Assembly: GCA_021791615.1 (NCBI GenBank)
Contig: JAJYWG010000199.1
Span: 1 to 42,433 of the forward strand
DNA: 42,433 bases
DNA from: Actinomycetes bacterium
Lineage (GTDB): Bacteria > Actinomycetota > Acidimicrobiia > Acidimicrobiales > RAAP-2
Direction: 5' to 3'
The position numbers and the translations under genes are program-made. Within the stretch, counting starts at the first letter, position 1; each line of letters opens with the position of its first letter. Under the pieces are notes generated by a model. The model was not told the origin of the DNA, ran no database searches, and worked only from the letters and a program-made list of their open reading frames with translations. Positions 1 through 8,462 of this stretch are shown in pieces.

Positions 1-141
1 GGCAGGACTCCAAGCAAACCACGCGGGAGCGTTCCCGACGTGGGAGACAGCTTCATGGTTGTCGACTCGCAGAGTCCCGGCTTCGTGGATACGCCGGGGG
101 AGACTCAGCGGCTGGAGAGCGAAAAGAAAAGGAGTGCTTAG
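1..141 (+). CDS. C-terminal tail of an unknown protein (5' end outside window)
   Basis: Frame 1 is open from the first base to a TAG at 139-141, giving 46 residues that end in a charged, lysine-rich tail (KKRSA). Third-position GC is roughly 70 percent, compatible with coding sequence in this genome but lower than in neighbouring genes. No domain can be recognised in so short a piece. It lies on the same strand as the NfeD/SPFH pair. It could be chance open sequence. Confidence 0.35.
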   Translation, partial: GRTPSKPRGSVPDVGDSFMVVDSQSPGFVDTPGETQRLESEKKRSA

Positions 142-157
142 GAATGCCTAGGTATTC
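142..157. promoter_or_regulatory. 16-bp near-perfect palindrome upstream of the NfeD/SPFH pair
   Basis: GAATGCCTAGGTATTC is self-complementary except for one G/T pair on each side. It lies just after the first stop codon and about 65 bp before the NfeD-like start. It may be an operator or a small hairpin ending the upstream transcript. The following TATTCT (153-158) resembles a -10 element. Function is inferred only. Confidence 0.3.
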
Positions 158-220
158 TGGAGCGGATGAGCGTGCCGGTAGGATCGGCTCACCTGGAAGT
201 CTCGAAGGGAGGTGCCGGCC

Positions 221-436
221 ATGCTGAACGGAGTCCAGGGCATGATCGGTGAGACGGCCCTCGTCACCAAGGAGATCCGAGGCTCGCACCACCCGGGGTG
301 GATCCGGGCCCGGGGCGAGGACTGGCTGGCCATTCCCCTCGACCCCGATCAGACGATCGAGCCCGGAGCGAGCGTGGTGGTGGCCGACGTGGAACGGGGG
401 TTGCTCGTCGTGTTCACCACCGACCGCGACGGCTAG
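221..436 (+). CDS. Short NfeD-like OB-fold protein (partner of SPFH protein)
   Basis: The 71-aa product matches the C-terminal OB-fold domain of NfeD proteins: a glycine-rich start (GMIGETALV), a central HHPGWIRARGEDWLAIP, then IEPGASVVVADVERGLLVV. Full-length NfeD proteins carry membrane segments before this domain; here it stands alone. ATG at 221 is chosen because GGGAGG at 207-212 lies 8 nt upstream; a GTG at 212 would sit inside that ribosome site. The next gene, 26 nt downstream, encodes an SPFH/stomatin-like protein, the usual NfeD partner in membrane-microdomain modules. Inferred role: soluble accessory domain binding the SPFH oligomer. Confidence 0.75.
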   Translation: MLNGVQGMIGETALVTKEIRGSHHPGWIRARGEDWLAIPLDPDQTIEPGASVVVADVERGLLVVFTTDRDG

Positions 437-462
437 CATGGGATCCTGAGAGGGGAGTCCCC

Positions 463-1494
463 ATGCTCGCAAGTGCGACCGGAGTCGCCACGGTGGTCGG
501 CATCGTCATCGGCATCGTGCTCGTCCTGGCGATCCTCTATCTCCTCGTGCGCAGCCTCAAGATCGTCCAGCAGGGAAGCGTCGGGGTGGTGAAGCGCCTT
601 GGGGAATTCAAGGTGGTCTCCCAGCCCGGCCTCCACGTGATCATTCCAATCGTCGATCGAATGGAAAAGGTCGACATGCGCGAGTTCCCCATGACCGGGG
701 ACCAGCAGGCCGTCATCACTCGTGACAACGTTTCTCTGTGGGTGAGCGCGACCATCTTCTGCCAGGTGATCGACGTGAAGGCTGCTTTGTTCGAGATCGC
801 GGACTACACCTTGGCGGTGGACCAGCTCTCCCGTACCGCCCTTCGCGCCGTCTTCGGCGAGCTGACGCTTGACCAGTCGCTTTCCGAGCGCGAGACGATC
901 AACAACCGAATGCAGGAGCACATGGCCGATGCGGCCATGAAGTGGGGTGTTCGCCTCAACCGGATCGAGATCCTCGACATCACCCCTCCCAACAATGTCC
1001 TCCAGGCCATGTCGGAGCAGAAGGAGGCCGAGCAGCACAAGCGGGCGGCCATCTTGAAATCCGAGGGAGAGCAGCAGGCGGCGATCAACACCGCCGAAGG
1101 ACGACGCCAGGCAACGGTGCTCGAAGCCGAAGGAGCCAAGGCCTCCGCCATCCTGGCCGCCGAGGCGCAGATGAAGTCGTTGGAGTTGCGTGCCGAAGGT
1201 GAGAAGAAGGCCCGGCTGCTCCGCGGCGAAGGCGAGGCTGCCGCCCTGTCGGCCATCGACGAGGCCGCGATCCATCCCAACACCCTTGCAGTCCTCCAGC
1301 TGCGGGCCCTCCAGGACATCGCCTCTGCGCCGAACTCGAAGCTGGTCCTGCCCTACGAGGCTGCAGCGCTCGTCGGCGGTGCCGAGATGCTGGTGGACGT
1401 GCTGAAGGGGGCAGGTCCCGGATCGGGGAACGGCAGCACCCCCGGTCCCGCGCCTGGCACGCCTTCGACACCGCCCGCTCGACCGCCGTCGTGA
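463..1494 (+). CDS. SPFH/Band 7 (stomatin/prohibitin-like) membrane protein
   Basis: The 343-aa protein starts with one transmembrane helix (about residues 8-28), followed by a typical Band 7 opening (KIVQQGSVGVVKRLGEFK) and the stomatin block around FPMTGDQQAVITRDNVSLWV. The second half is an alanine/glutamate-rich coiled coil (EAEGAKASAILAAEAQ), as in oligomerising stomatins. The tail is proline-rich low-complexity sequence. ATG at 463 has an AGGGGAG ribosome site at about 450-456; the same frame is open further upstream, but that part only overlaps the NfeD gene antiphase. Family proteins form membrane scaffolds. Pairing with a short NfeD supports a microdomain role; the client is unknown. 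Confidence 0.88.
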   Translation: MLASATGVATVVGIVIGIVLVLAILYLLVRSLKIVQQGSVGVVKRLGEFKVVSQPGLHVIIPIVDRMEKVDMREFPMTGDQQAVITRDNVSLWVSATIFCQVIDVKAALFEIADYTLAVDQLSRTALRAVFGELTLDQSLSERETINNRMQEHMADAAMKWGVRLNRIEILDITPPNNVLQAMSEQKEAEQHKRAAILKSEGEQQAAINTAEGRRQATVLEAEGAKASAILAAEAQMKSLELRAEGEKKARLLRGEGEAAALSAIDEAAIHPNTLAVLQLRALQDIASAPNSKLVLPYEAAALVGGAEMLVDVLKGAGPGSGNGSTPGPAPGTPSTPPARPPS

Positions 1495-1518
1495 GCCCGA
1501 AACGCTGAAGGGGGGCTC
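1493..1518. terminator. Possible terminator after the SPFH gene
   Basis: GAGCCC (1493-1498) pairs with GGGCTC (1513-1518) around a 14-nt loop, starting inside the SPFH stop codon and ending before the promoter-like TACTGT of the next gene. There is no U tract. Confidence 0.3.
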
Positions 1519-1539
1519 GGCACTTCGGCAGCCTGCTGG

Positions 1540-1545
1540 TACTGT
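1540..1545 (+). promoter_or_regulatory. -10 element (TACTGT) of a probably leaderless gene
   Basis: TACTGT fits the actinobacterial TANNNT -10 consensus and ends 8 nt before the ATG at 1554, where there is no Shine-Dalgarno. Transcription would begin at or within a base or two of the start codon. Confidence 0.5.
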
Positions 1546-1553
1546 CGAGCGAG

Positions 1554-3134
1554 ATGGGAAAGCGGACGGCTCGTCGGGACCGCACGAGGCTGCGAGCCGT
1601 CGGGCGCCGAGGCGTGCGAAAGGCTGCCGGGCGGGCCGTCCTCCGGTTCCGCCGGCGCTCCCTTTCCGTCCAGTTGCGGACGATCGCAGTCCTGGTCGTC
1701 ACGGCCGCGGGTCTCGGGGTCTACGTGGCGAGCGCCCCCTCGGCGCCTTCGGAGAGCCAAGCGGTTGCGGTGGGAACGAGCCAAGGTGCCGGGTCTGCCG
1801 GCGGGACTGAGACCGGTGCGAGCGTGCTCAGCCATGCCAGTACCAGCACGCGCGGGATCGTGGGGAACACAATCAACGTGGTCTTCCCGGTGGTGTCCCT
1901 CAACTCGCTCGCAGGGAGGATCGGCTTCGCCGAAGATGTCGAATTCGGCGAGCAGACCAAGGCCATCCACCTCTTCGTGGACCAGGTGAACGCGGAGGGC
2001 GGGATCCACGGACGCAAGATCCATCCCATCATCGTCACATTCACACCGGCCAACACATCCGAGATGCGCTCTTTGTGCAAGGACTGGACCCAGGGGAGCC
2101 CCGCCGCGTTCGCCGTGCTCGACGGGTTCGGCACCTGGACGGGGACAAACCAGCTCTGCATCACCCAGGAAGGGCATACGCCCTTGCTGAGCGCGTGGAC
2201 GACGGTCACGAAGTGGACGACGTTGGGGGCACCCTACCTCTGGTGGATCGGTCCGGACCAGGCGCCGATACTCCAGGCCACGGTCGACTGGGGACTGGCT
2301 ACACACCTGATCGGAGGTAGCAAGCGAGTGGCCGTGATCGCCGGCAACGACGCCAGCGATCAGGCGGCTCTCACCGATGACCTCCTGCCGGATCTGGCGC
2401 GCGCGGGTATCTCACCGATCGTCGAGACGATCGATGCCAATCCCACAGACACGGCGACGACCAATGCCGAAGCTCCCCTCATCGTCCAGGAGCTGAGGTC
2501 CGACGGGGTCACGTCGGTCATCCCGCTCATGTCCTTCAATGCCCTCTACCCGGTGCTCCAAGCCGAGACGGAGCAGAATTTCTATCCTCGGCTGCTGCTC
2601 TCCGACTACCAGTCGACGATCGAATCAGCACTTGGCCTCATTCCCGTTCCCTATGAGAAGGCGCTGAACGGCCAGGAGGGCGTCACGACCGAGACGCTGG
2701 GAGGCATCGACGACAACCGGCCCGAGAGCCAGGGCGGGTACGACCCGGGCGTCAGGAGCTGTTTCGACACCTGGCACAAGGCATACCCGCAGGTGCCCAA
2801 AGGCAATCAGAACTTCTATATCGAAGAGCAGGGTCCGGTCCAGTCGTGGTGCATTGCGATCAAGCTCTTCGCGACGGCCGCTCGAGATGCCGGGCCGGAC
2901 CTGAACCGGCGGACCTTTGTCGAGGCGATGTCGAGGATCACTGATTTTCCCGGAGGCTTCTCGCCGACGCTCACCTACGGTGTGGACAAGTACTACGGCC
3001 CGACCGAGTACCGGGTGGTCAAGCTCCACAACAACGTCCCACCGTCACCAGCTTGCAAGATGCCCAAGGACCACATTCCCCAGGGGCGATGCTGGGTTGT
3101 CGTGAAGACATGGCAGCCCCTGCCTCCGGCGTGA
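1554..3134 (+). CDS. ABC-type branched-chain amino acid/amide substrate-binding protein
   Basis: The 526-aa product has an arginine-rich N-terminus (about 40 residues), a membrane helix or signal anchor (TIAVLVVTAAGLGVYVA, about residues 43-60) and a serine/threonine linker. The rest is a type 1 periplasmic-binding fold of the Peripla_BP_6/LivK kind: GIVGNTINVVFPV, VDQVNAEGGIHGRKI, VIAGNDASDQAA and ALNGQEGVTTETLGG are typical. No permease or ATPase genes are adjacent, so it is an orphan in this window. The long arginine-rich start before the helix is unusual for a lipoprotein, and no lipobox cysteine is visible. Substrate unknown; it may instead be a sensor component. Confidence 0.8.
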   Translation: MGKRTARRDRTRLRAVGRRGVRKAAGRAVLRFRRRSLSVQLRTIAVLVVTAAGLGVYVASAPSAPSESQAVAVGTSQGAGSAGGTETGASVLSHASTSTRGIVGNTINVVFPVVSLNSLAGRIGFAEDVEFGEQTKAIHLFVDQVNAEGGIHGRKIHPIIVTFTPANTSEMRSLCKDWTQGSPAAFAVLDGFGTWTGTNQLCITQEGHTPLLSAWTTVTKWTTLGAPYLWWIGPDQAPILQATVDWGLATHLIGGSKRVAVIAGNDASDQAALTDDLLPDLARAGISPIVETIDANPTDTATTNAEAPLIVQELRSDGVTSVIPLMSFNALYPVLQAETEQNFYPRLLLSDYQSTIESALGLIPVPYEKALNGQEGVTTETLGGIDDNRPESQGGYDPGVRSCFDTWHKAYPQVPKGNQNFYIEEQGPVQSWCIAIKLFATAARDAGPDLNRRTFVEAMSRITDFPGGFSPTLTYGVDKYYGPTEYRVVKLHNNVPPSPACKMPKDHIPQGRCWVVVKTWQPLPPA

Positions 3135-3226
3135 GCCCTTCCACCGGAACGGCACGCACTGCCCGCGCAGGAGGGGAGCAGGTCACCGGCTCTCAGCCGA
3201 TGGGTCGCTCCCAGGAGGAGGTGCCG

Positions 3227-4855
3227 GTGCACGTCGAGCCACGCGACGAGAAGCGAGCCGCCCGCCAAGGCCCACAGTGGTGGCGCTACGGCGTGCTCTA
3301 CCAGGTCTACGTGAGGTCTTTCTCCGACGCAAACGGCGATGGCATCGGCGACTTGCGGGGCGTCGTCGAGCGTCTCGACCACCTGGAGGATCTCGGCGTG
3401 GACGGCATCTGGCTCTCACCTGTGACGGAGTCACCCGACATCGACTGGGGCTACGACGTCAGTGACTACCTCCACGTCCATCCGGAGCTCGGGACCATGG
3501 GTGACCTGGACGAGCTCGTCGCCCAGGCCGGGGCACGAGGGATCCGCGTCCTGCTGGACCTGGTCCCGAACCACACGAGCGACCAGCATCCCTGGTTCGT
3601 CGAGTCCCGGTCGTCTCGGGACGCGCCGCGACGAGACTGGTACGTCTGGGCGGACCCAGGTACCGACGGCTCGCCTCCCAACAACTGGGTGAGCAGCTTC
3701 GGGGGTCCGGCGTGGACCCTCGACGAGCCCACCGGTCAGTACTACCTGCACAATCACTTGGCCGAGCAGCCCGACCTGAATTGGTGGAACGACGGCGTTC
3801 GGGACTCGTTCGACTCGATACTGAGGTTCTGGCTCGATCGGGGTGTGGCCGGCTTTCGGATCGACGTGTGCAACATGATCGTCAAAGATGCCCTCCTGCG
3901 GGACAACCCTGCGGCGACTCCCGACGACGACGCAGAAGCACAGCTCTTCGGGCAGCGGCCGGTCTTCAACGCCAACCGCCCCGAAGTCCATGACGTGCTG
4001 CGTCGGTGGCGCCAGATCGCCGACGCCTACGACGCGCCGCGGGTCCTCCTCGGGGAGACGCCGGTCGACGTGGGCTCGCTGGCCCGCTACTACGGGAACG
4101 GTTCCGACGAGCTGCACCTGGCGTTCAACTTCCCTTTCATCACGTCGCCACTGTCGGCTGACGCGCTTCGCCAGGTGGTCGAGGCGACCGAGACTTGGCT
4201 GCCCGTGGACGCGTGCCCTGTATGGACCGGCTCCAACCACGACATGTCCCGCCTGGCCACTCGTTGGGCACAAGACGACCCGAGACGGGTTCGTGCCGCG
4301 CTCATGATGCTGCTCTGCCTCCGCGGCACCATCGTCTTGTATCAGGGCGACGAGATCGGCCTGGGCAACACTCCAGTCGGCAGGGAGGACCTGCGAGACC
4401 CGCTCGGGGTCCGATACTGGCCGTACTACGAGGGACGTGATGCCATGCGCACCCCTATGCCCTGGAACCCAGGGCCCGGGGGCGGTTTCACCACTGCCTC
4501 GACGCCCTGGCTGCCGATTGGCGACGTGGATGCGTGCAACGTCGAGGGCCAGCGCGAAGACCCGAGCTCGACGCTCTCTTTGGTCCGTGACCTCATCGCA
4601 CTGCGGCATCGCGAACCCGATCTCGCCACCGGAGCGTATGTGAGTCGTGACGCGCCGCTGGCTGTCTGGGCCTGGCAGCGCGGGGCCCGCCACGTGGTTG
4701 TCGTGAACTTCGCCGACACCTCTGCCACGTGGACCCTGGCAGAGAGCAGGATCGTGATCGGCACCGACCGGGGGCGCGACGGCGAGCCGGTGTCCGGCGA
4801 AGTCGAGCTCGCAGGCTGGGAAGGACTTGTCGTAGAGCTGGCGGCTCCCCAGTGA
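3227..4855 (+). CDS. GH13 family alpha-glucosidase / oligo-1,6-glucosidase-like
   Basis: The 542-aa protein contains all four GH13 conserved regions: DLVPNHTS (111-118), GFRIDVCNM with nucleophile D214, LLGETPVD with acid/base E278, and GSNHD ending at D340. The opening WWRYGVLYQVYVRSFSDANG and GDGIGDL are characteristic of the oligo-1,6-glucosidase/trehalose-hydrolysing subfamilies. No signal peptide is present, so it should act in the cytoplasm on small alpha-glucosides. GTG at 3227 is preferred because AGGAGGAG at 3213-3220 lies 6 nt upstream; in-frame starts exist at 3200 and 3053, the latter overlapping the preceding gene. Exact linkage specificity cannot be read from sequence. Confidence 0.85.
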   Translation: MHVEPRDEKRAARQGPQWWRYGVLYQVYVRSFSDANGDGIGDLRGVVERLDHLEDLGVDGIWLSPVTESPDIDWGYDVSDYLHVHPELGTMGDLDELVAQAGARGIRVLLDLVPNHTSDQHPWFVESRSSRDAPRRDWYVWADPGTDGSPPNNWVSSFGGPAWTLDEPTGQYYLHNHLAEQPDLNWWNDGVRDSFDSILRFWLDRGVAGFRIDVCNMIVKDALLRDNPAATPDDDAEAQLFGQRPVFNANRPEVHDVLRRWRQIADAYDAPRVLLGETPVDVGSLARYYGNGSDELHLAFNFPFITSPLSADALRQVVEATETWLPVDACPVWTGSNHDMSRLATRWAQDDPRRVRAALMMLLCLRGTIVLYQGDEIGLGNTPVGREDLRDPLGVRYWPYYEGRDAMRTPMPWNPGPGGGFTTASTPWLPIGDVDACNVEGQREDPSSTLSLVRDLIALRHREPDLATGAYVSRDAPLAVWAWQRGARHVVVVNFADTSATWTLAESRIVIGTDRGRDGEPVSGEVELAGWEGLVVELAAPQ

Positions 4856-5033
4856 CCCGACGCCAGCGGTCACACCCGGCCTCTACGATGCGGAACTGAC
4901 CTCGAGGGGTCGGCGACGCCGGACGGGCATGGCAGCTCGGCCGCTCGCATCTGGACCCTCTGTTCTGAAAGCCGGTCGGACCGGCGGGTCGATTGACGGA
5001 CCTCGGCGGTGCCGACGAGCTCACGGAGGCGTC
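4856..5033. other. 178-bp intergenic region before comM
   Basis: No gene is recognised here. It contains TACGAT around 4883-4888, which fits TANNNT but lies far from the comM start, and the comM ribosome site GGAGG near 5025-5029. Confidence 0.4.
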
Positions 5034-6602
5034 ATGACCGCCATCATCCCTTCGGCCACCCTGGTCGGCACCACCGGTCGTCCGGTCTCGGTGGAAGTGC
5101 ACATCTCACCCGGCCTGCCCGGGTTCACGGTCGTCGGGCTCCCCGATGCCGAGGTCCGTGAGTCACGCGACCGGGCTCGCGCTGCCATTCTTTCGAGCGG
5201 GCTTCCCTGGCCGCAGCGTCGCATCACCGTCAACCTCGCACCCTCGGGCATGCGGAAGGGGGGGTCTGGGCTCGACCTGCCGATCGCCGTCGGAGTGCTC
5301 GTGGCGTCGGGGAACGTCCCGGCCGGACCGGCCAGCGGGGTGGCGTTCATCGGGGAGCTGGGCCTGGACGGATCGATCCGGCACGTGCCGGGGATGATCG
5401 GCCTGGCCGGCGCAGCCGAAGGCACACGTCTGGTGGTGCCGACGGCGGATGCTCTCGAAGCGGCGCTGGTGCGATCCTGCTCTGTGTCGGGTGTGGGCAC
5501 GCTGCGTGAGCTCGCGTCGATCCTCGCAGGACGCTCGCCGTGGCCGCAGGCTCTCCAGGGAGAGCGCCTGGCGGACAGGCGGGGCCGCCCGCTCGGAGAG
5601 CGGCCTGGGGGAGCTGAGGGCGACCGCAGTCCCGACCTCTCCGACGTGAAGGGGCAGCGCGTCGGCCGCCGCGCCGTCGAGGTTGCCGCTGCGGGCGGTC
5701 ATCACCTCCTCCTCGTCGGGCCACCCGGTTCGGGCAAGACCATGCTGGCCGAGCGGCTTCCGGGTCTGCTCCCTGCGTTGGACGTCGATGCCGCCCTCGA
5801 GGTGAGCCGTATCCACTCGGCGGCTGGCATCCCGCTCCCGAGCGGTCGGCTGCGCCGGCAGCCCCCGTTCCGGGCACCGCACCACGGGGCGTCGGCCGTG
5901 TCGCTCATCGGCGGGGGCACGGCGGCCATGCGCCCGGGCGAGATCAGCATGGCTACCCACGGCGTCCTCTTCCTCGACGAGATGGGAGAGTTCCCCGCGT
6001 CCGTGCTCGATGCGCTGCGCCAACCGCTCGAAGAGGGCGTGGTCAGGGTGAGCCGGGCCCGGGGCACGGTCACCTTCCCTGCGCAATTCCTCCTGGTCGG
6101 CGCGATGAACCCTTGCCCGTGCGGCCAGGGAGGCCCTCCTGGATCATGCCGCTGCCTGCCGGCCGCCAGGGCCCGCTACACCCGCCGGCTCTCGGGTCCC
6201 CTGCTCGACCGGTTCGACTTGGTGGTGCCGCTCACCCGCCTCGATCCCGACGAGCTGCTGGGCTCGACGCCCGGGGAGTCGTCAGCCGACGTGGCTTGCA
6301 GGGTGGAGGCGGCTCGCCGATCGGCCAGCCTCCGGGGTGTCCCATTCAACGCGAGGATCGCCTCTCGGTCCCTCGACGCGGACGCGCCGCTGAGCCACCA
6401 GGCGATGGCGCTGCTCGAAGCGAGGCTCCGGTCGGGGAGCTTGAGCGCTCGGGGACTTCACCGGGTGCGGCGAGTGGCGCGGACCATCGCCGATCTGGCC
6501 GGTGTGGCGGGATCCATCCACGAGGAGCACGTGGCGGAAGCTCTGGCGCTGCGGTCCGGGCGGTCTGCGATCGACGGGGCGGGGATGATCGGAGGCGATT
6601 GA
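5034..6602 (+). CDS. comM: YifB/ComM family Mg-chelatase-like AAA+ ATPase (competence helicase)
   Basis: The 522-aa product has the complete YifB/ComM architecture: the N-terminal ChlI-like domain (VEVHISPGLPGFTVVGLPDA, then RRITVNLAPSGMRKGGSGLD), Walker A GPPGSGKTMLAERLPGLLP (near residue 225), Walker B GVLFLDEMGEF, the cysteine motif NPCPCGQGG...CRC and the sensor region GPLLDRFDLVV. ComM is a hexameric helicase promoting branch migration of incoming DNA in transformation. ATG at 5034 follows GGAGG. In many actinobacteria comM is directly followed by dprA; here dprA lies about 4 kb away on the opposite strand. Confidence 0.93.
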   Translation: MTAIIPSATLVGTTGRPVSVEVHISPGLPGFTVVGLPDAEVRESRDRARAAILSSGLPWPQRRITVNLAPSGMRKGGSGLDLPIAVGVLVASGNVPAGPASGVAFIGELGLDGSIRHVPGMIGLAGAAEGTRLVVPTADALEAALVRSCSVSGVGTLRELASILAGRSPWPQALQGERLADRRGRPLGERPGGAEGDRSPDLSDVKGQRVGRRAVEVAAAGGHHLLLVGPPGSGKTMLAERLPGLLPALDVDAALEVSRIHSAAGIPLPSGRLRRQPPFRAPHHGASAVSLIGGGTAAMRPGEISMATHGVLFLDEMGEFPASVLDALRQPLEEGVVRVSRARGTVTFPAQFLLVGAMNPCPCGQGGPPGSCRCLPAARARYTRRLSGPLLDRFDLVVPLTRLDPDELLGSTPGESSADVACRVEAARRSASLRGVPFNARIASRSLDADAPLSHQAMALLEARLRSGSLSARGLHRVRRVARTIADLAGVAGSIHEEHVAEALALRSGRSAIDGAGMIGGD

Positions 6603-6634
6603 CGAAAGTCGCCCACCCCGGCAGTACCCGTGAA

Positions 6635-6652
6635 AGGCGCCATCCGGCGCCT
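6635..6652. terminator. Hairpin between convergent comM and tetR-type gene
   Basis: AGGCGCC and GGCGCCT form a perfect 7-bp stem with a 4-nt loop (ATCC), 32 bp after the comM stop and before the convergent regulator's end. It is probably a bidirectional terminator, although no U tract follows. Confidence 0.5.
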
Positions 6653-6714
6653 GCTCCTTGCGCCGAGGACGCGGTGTGCGCCGGGGCGTTTGCCTCGCGC
6701 GCCGCTGAGCTTGG

Positions 6715-7455
6715 CTACGATGCCCGAGCCCGGTCGATGGTCCCGCCGATCCCGTCCACGAACGCCGACATCGCCCGGAGGGCCAGGGAGTTGGATGAGG
6801 GATGACTGGCGCCCCGAGCCGAGGCCTCGGCGAACCCGTACACGGTGGCGATAAACGTGGCGTGCAGGGATGCCGCGACGATGCGGGGCTCGAACGACCC
6901 CTCAGGACATCCCATGCGCTCTCGGAAGATCTCCGTCATGCGCTGGTGCGACTTGGCCATCGCCTGGAACAGCCTCCCGGCCACTTCCGGCGAGCTCTCG
7001 GCGAGCAGGACGGCGATGGGGACGGGCGACACCGGTATCCCGGCTGCGTCGGTCACGTCTCCGGCGTACCCCTGTGCGGTGAGCGAGTCCAGTGCGCCGG
7101 CCAGCATGGCGTCGGGCCGCTCGTCTCTCGGCCTGTCCGCCATCGCGCCCACCAGTGCATCTATCCAGTCTTCGAACCTGGCGATGGCCACGTCGGCCTT
7201 GGTCGCGAAATGCAGGTAGAACGTGCGGAAGGCCACGTCGGCCTCGTCGGCGATGTCCTGGACCGTGGTCGCTTCGTACCCGCGCTGCCAGAAGAGCCGG
7301 GTGGCTGCTTCGAGGATCTGGGAGCGAGTGAGCGCTTTCTTGCGGGCACGGCGCCCAGCAGCGACATGGTCTGACTGAGATGGGAGGTCGACACCCCTGC
7401 CACCCCCGCCCTCTGTACGGTCTCCCCGGTCGCCGCTCGCGCTCGCGTCAGACAC
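6715..7455 (-). CDS. TetR family transcriptional regulator
   Basis: The 246-aa protein has a low-complexity N-terminus of about 38 residues, then a TetR helix-turn-helix domain: RSQILEAATRLFWQRGYEATTVQDIADEADVAFRTFYLHF, interrupted here by none of the usual losses, ending with FATKADV (about residues 43-90). The C-terminal ligand domain is generic. Start is GTG at 7455 with AGGATGG upstream. A TACTAT -10-like element and a 16-bp imperfect palindrome lie directly upstream, suggesting autorepression. The target could also be the membrane-protein gene upstream on the same strand; the ligand is unknown. Confidence 0.85.
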   Translation of the reverse strand: MSDASASGDRGDRTEGGGGRGVDLPSQSDHVAAGRRARKKALTRSQILEAATRLFWQRGYEATTVQDIADEADVAFRTFYLHFATKADVAIARFEDWIDALVGAMADRPRDERPDAMLAGALDSLTAQGYAGDVTDAAGIPVSPVPIAVLLAESSPEVAGRLFQAMAKSHQRMTEIFRERMGCPEGSFEPRIVAASLHATFIATVYGFAEASARGASHPSSNSLALRAMSAFVDGIGGTIDRARAS

Positions 7456-7471
7456 TCGTTACCATCCTGCC

Positions 7472-7494
7472 ATAGTACATCTCTATATCGTGAT
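7472..7494 (-). promoter_or_regulatory. tetR-type promoter with 16-bp palindromic operator
   Basis: On the minus strand TACTAT (7477-7472) resembles a -10 element. Immediately upstream, 7479-7494 (ATCTCTATATCGTGAT) is an imperfect palindrome with 12 of 16 positions symmetric, placed in the -10/-35 spacer. This is the position expected for a TetR operator that represses its own gene. Confidence 0.45.
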
Positions 7495-7683
7495 ACCCTG
7501 ATCGTCTCCAGTTTCAACGTGCCTGTGCGAGATGTCGTGGCGTCACCCAGGCATTCGCCCGCCTCAATCCTCCGCTCCGCTCGCGACACTCCGGCCGGAC
7601 ATGGGCCGTCCTCGCTGAGATCTTGGAGCGGCGGTCCGGACGGTGACCCTTTGCGCGTGATTCCCGCGTCTCGTCGCGCGCGT
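7495..7683. other. Intergenic region between small membrane protein and TetR gene
   Basis: About 190 bp with no convincing gene. A 73-codon plus-strand open frame overlaps the end of the neighbouring gene and resembles nothing known. The -35 region of the tetR-type promoter should lie at its left edge. Confidence 0.35.
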
Positions 7684-8277
7684 TCAGCCCCCGGCGGCCG
7701 GTTCGGGAGGGTGCGCGTTCGTGGACCCCAGCGCAGGTGACGCGGCAGCAGGACCAGCGGGGGCCGGAGGCGCGCCGGCAGTTCCCTCCGTTGTGTGCGG
7801 GGCGGCCGCGGTCGCTCCTCCTGGGACAGGACCCGGCAGGTGCAGGGCAGCGAGCAGCAAACGGTCCTGCGCCTCGAGGTGCTCTTGGATGGCCAGCGCT
7901 TCAGTGAGGATCGCTTCGGCATCTTTGTACGTGCTTTCTGCTCGATGATCGGATGCCTCGGCAGCGATGTTCTGGCCGACGATGATGATCGACAGGAGGA
8001 CGAGCTGGAGGAACGTCTGGGCAATCCAGGCGATGATCCCCTCTCCGCCGGGTCGCAGCGCCGCGGGCAGGCCGATGAGCGATATGACGGCGAAGACGTA
8101 GGCACACCACATGGTCCCGACTCCGTCGGTGATCTTCACGGCCAGCCATGCATTCGCCGTCCCGGCGAGCTTTCTGGCCATGTCCTTGGTCCGTACCGGA
8201 CCTCCGGTACTGTGCGACAGTATGGCCGTCGTCCTCGGGTGCGGGACGTGCTTGTACACCATGGTCTGATCGCTCAT
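7684..8277 (-). CDS. Small two-helix membrane protein of unknown function
   Basis: The 197-aa protein has two hydrophobic helices: AYVFAVISLIGLPAAL (about residues 59-74) and WIAQTFLQLVLLSIIIVGQN (about 84-103). A short charged helix rich in A/E follows, then an alanine/proline-rich tail of about 60 residues. The helix pair ending in VGQNI resembles DUF1003-like proteins, but this is from memory and weak. Start ATG at 8277 has a strong GAGGAGG ribosome site. The tail (PAPAGPAAASPAL) looks intrinsically disordered. It is transcribed in the same direction as the downstream TetR gene; no function is claimed. Confidence 0.6.
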   Translation of the reverse strand: MSDQTMVYKHVPHPRTTAILSHSTGGPVRTKDMARKLAGTANAWLAVKITDGVGTMWCAYVFAVISLIGLPAALRPGGEGIIAWIAQTFLQLVLLSIIIVGQNIAAEASDHRAESTYKDAEAILTEALAIQEHLEAQDRLLLAALHLPGPVPGGATAAAPHTTEGTAGAPPAPAGPAAASPALGSTNAHPPEPAAGG

Positions 8278-8462
8278 GCCTGGATCCTCCTCGTCGTGTC
8301 ATTCCTCACCGTTGACGGCTTGGCAAGTACGACAGTACGAGAGGGGAGTGAGCGGCGTCCGAATGGCTCCTCAGCGCCTGGTGAACGTGCCCATCGGGTT
8401 CGGAACCGGTAGGCAGCACTGAAGGTCGGAGGTGACCTCGGAAGTCCGGAAGGACGAGGCAG

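Noticed and set aside
433..1275. 280-codon minus-strand frame opposite the SPFH gene
   Set aside because: No recognisable domain; high-GC antisense frames of this kind lie opposite most genes here.
6113..6805. 230-codon plus-strand frame across the comM end
   Set aside because: It overlaps comM in another frame, is Arg/Gly/Pro-rich, and runs antisense into the TetR gene.
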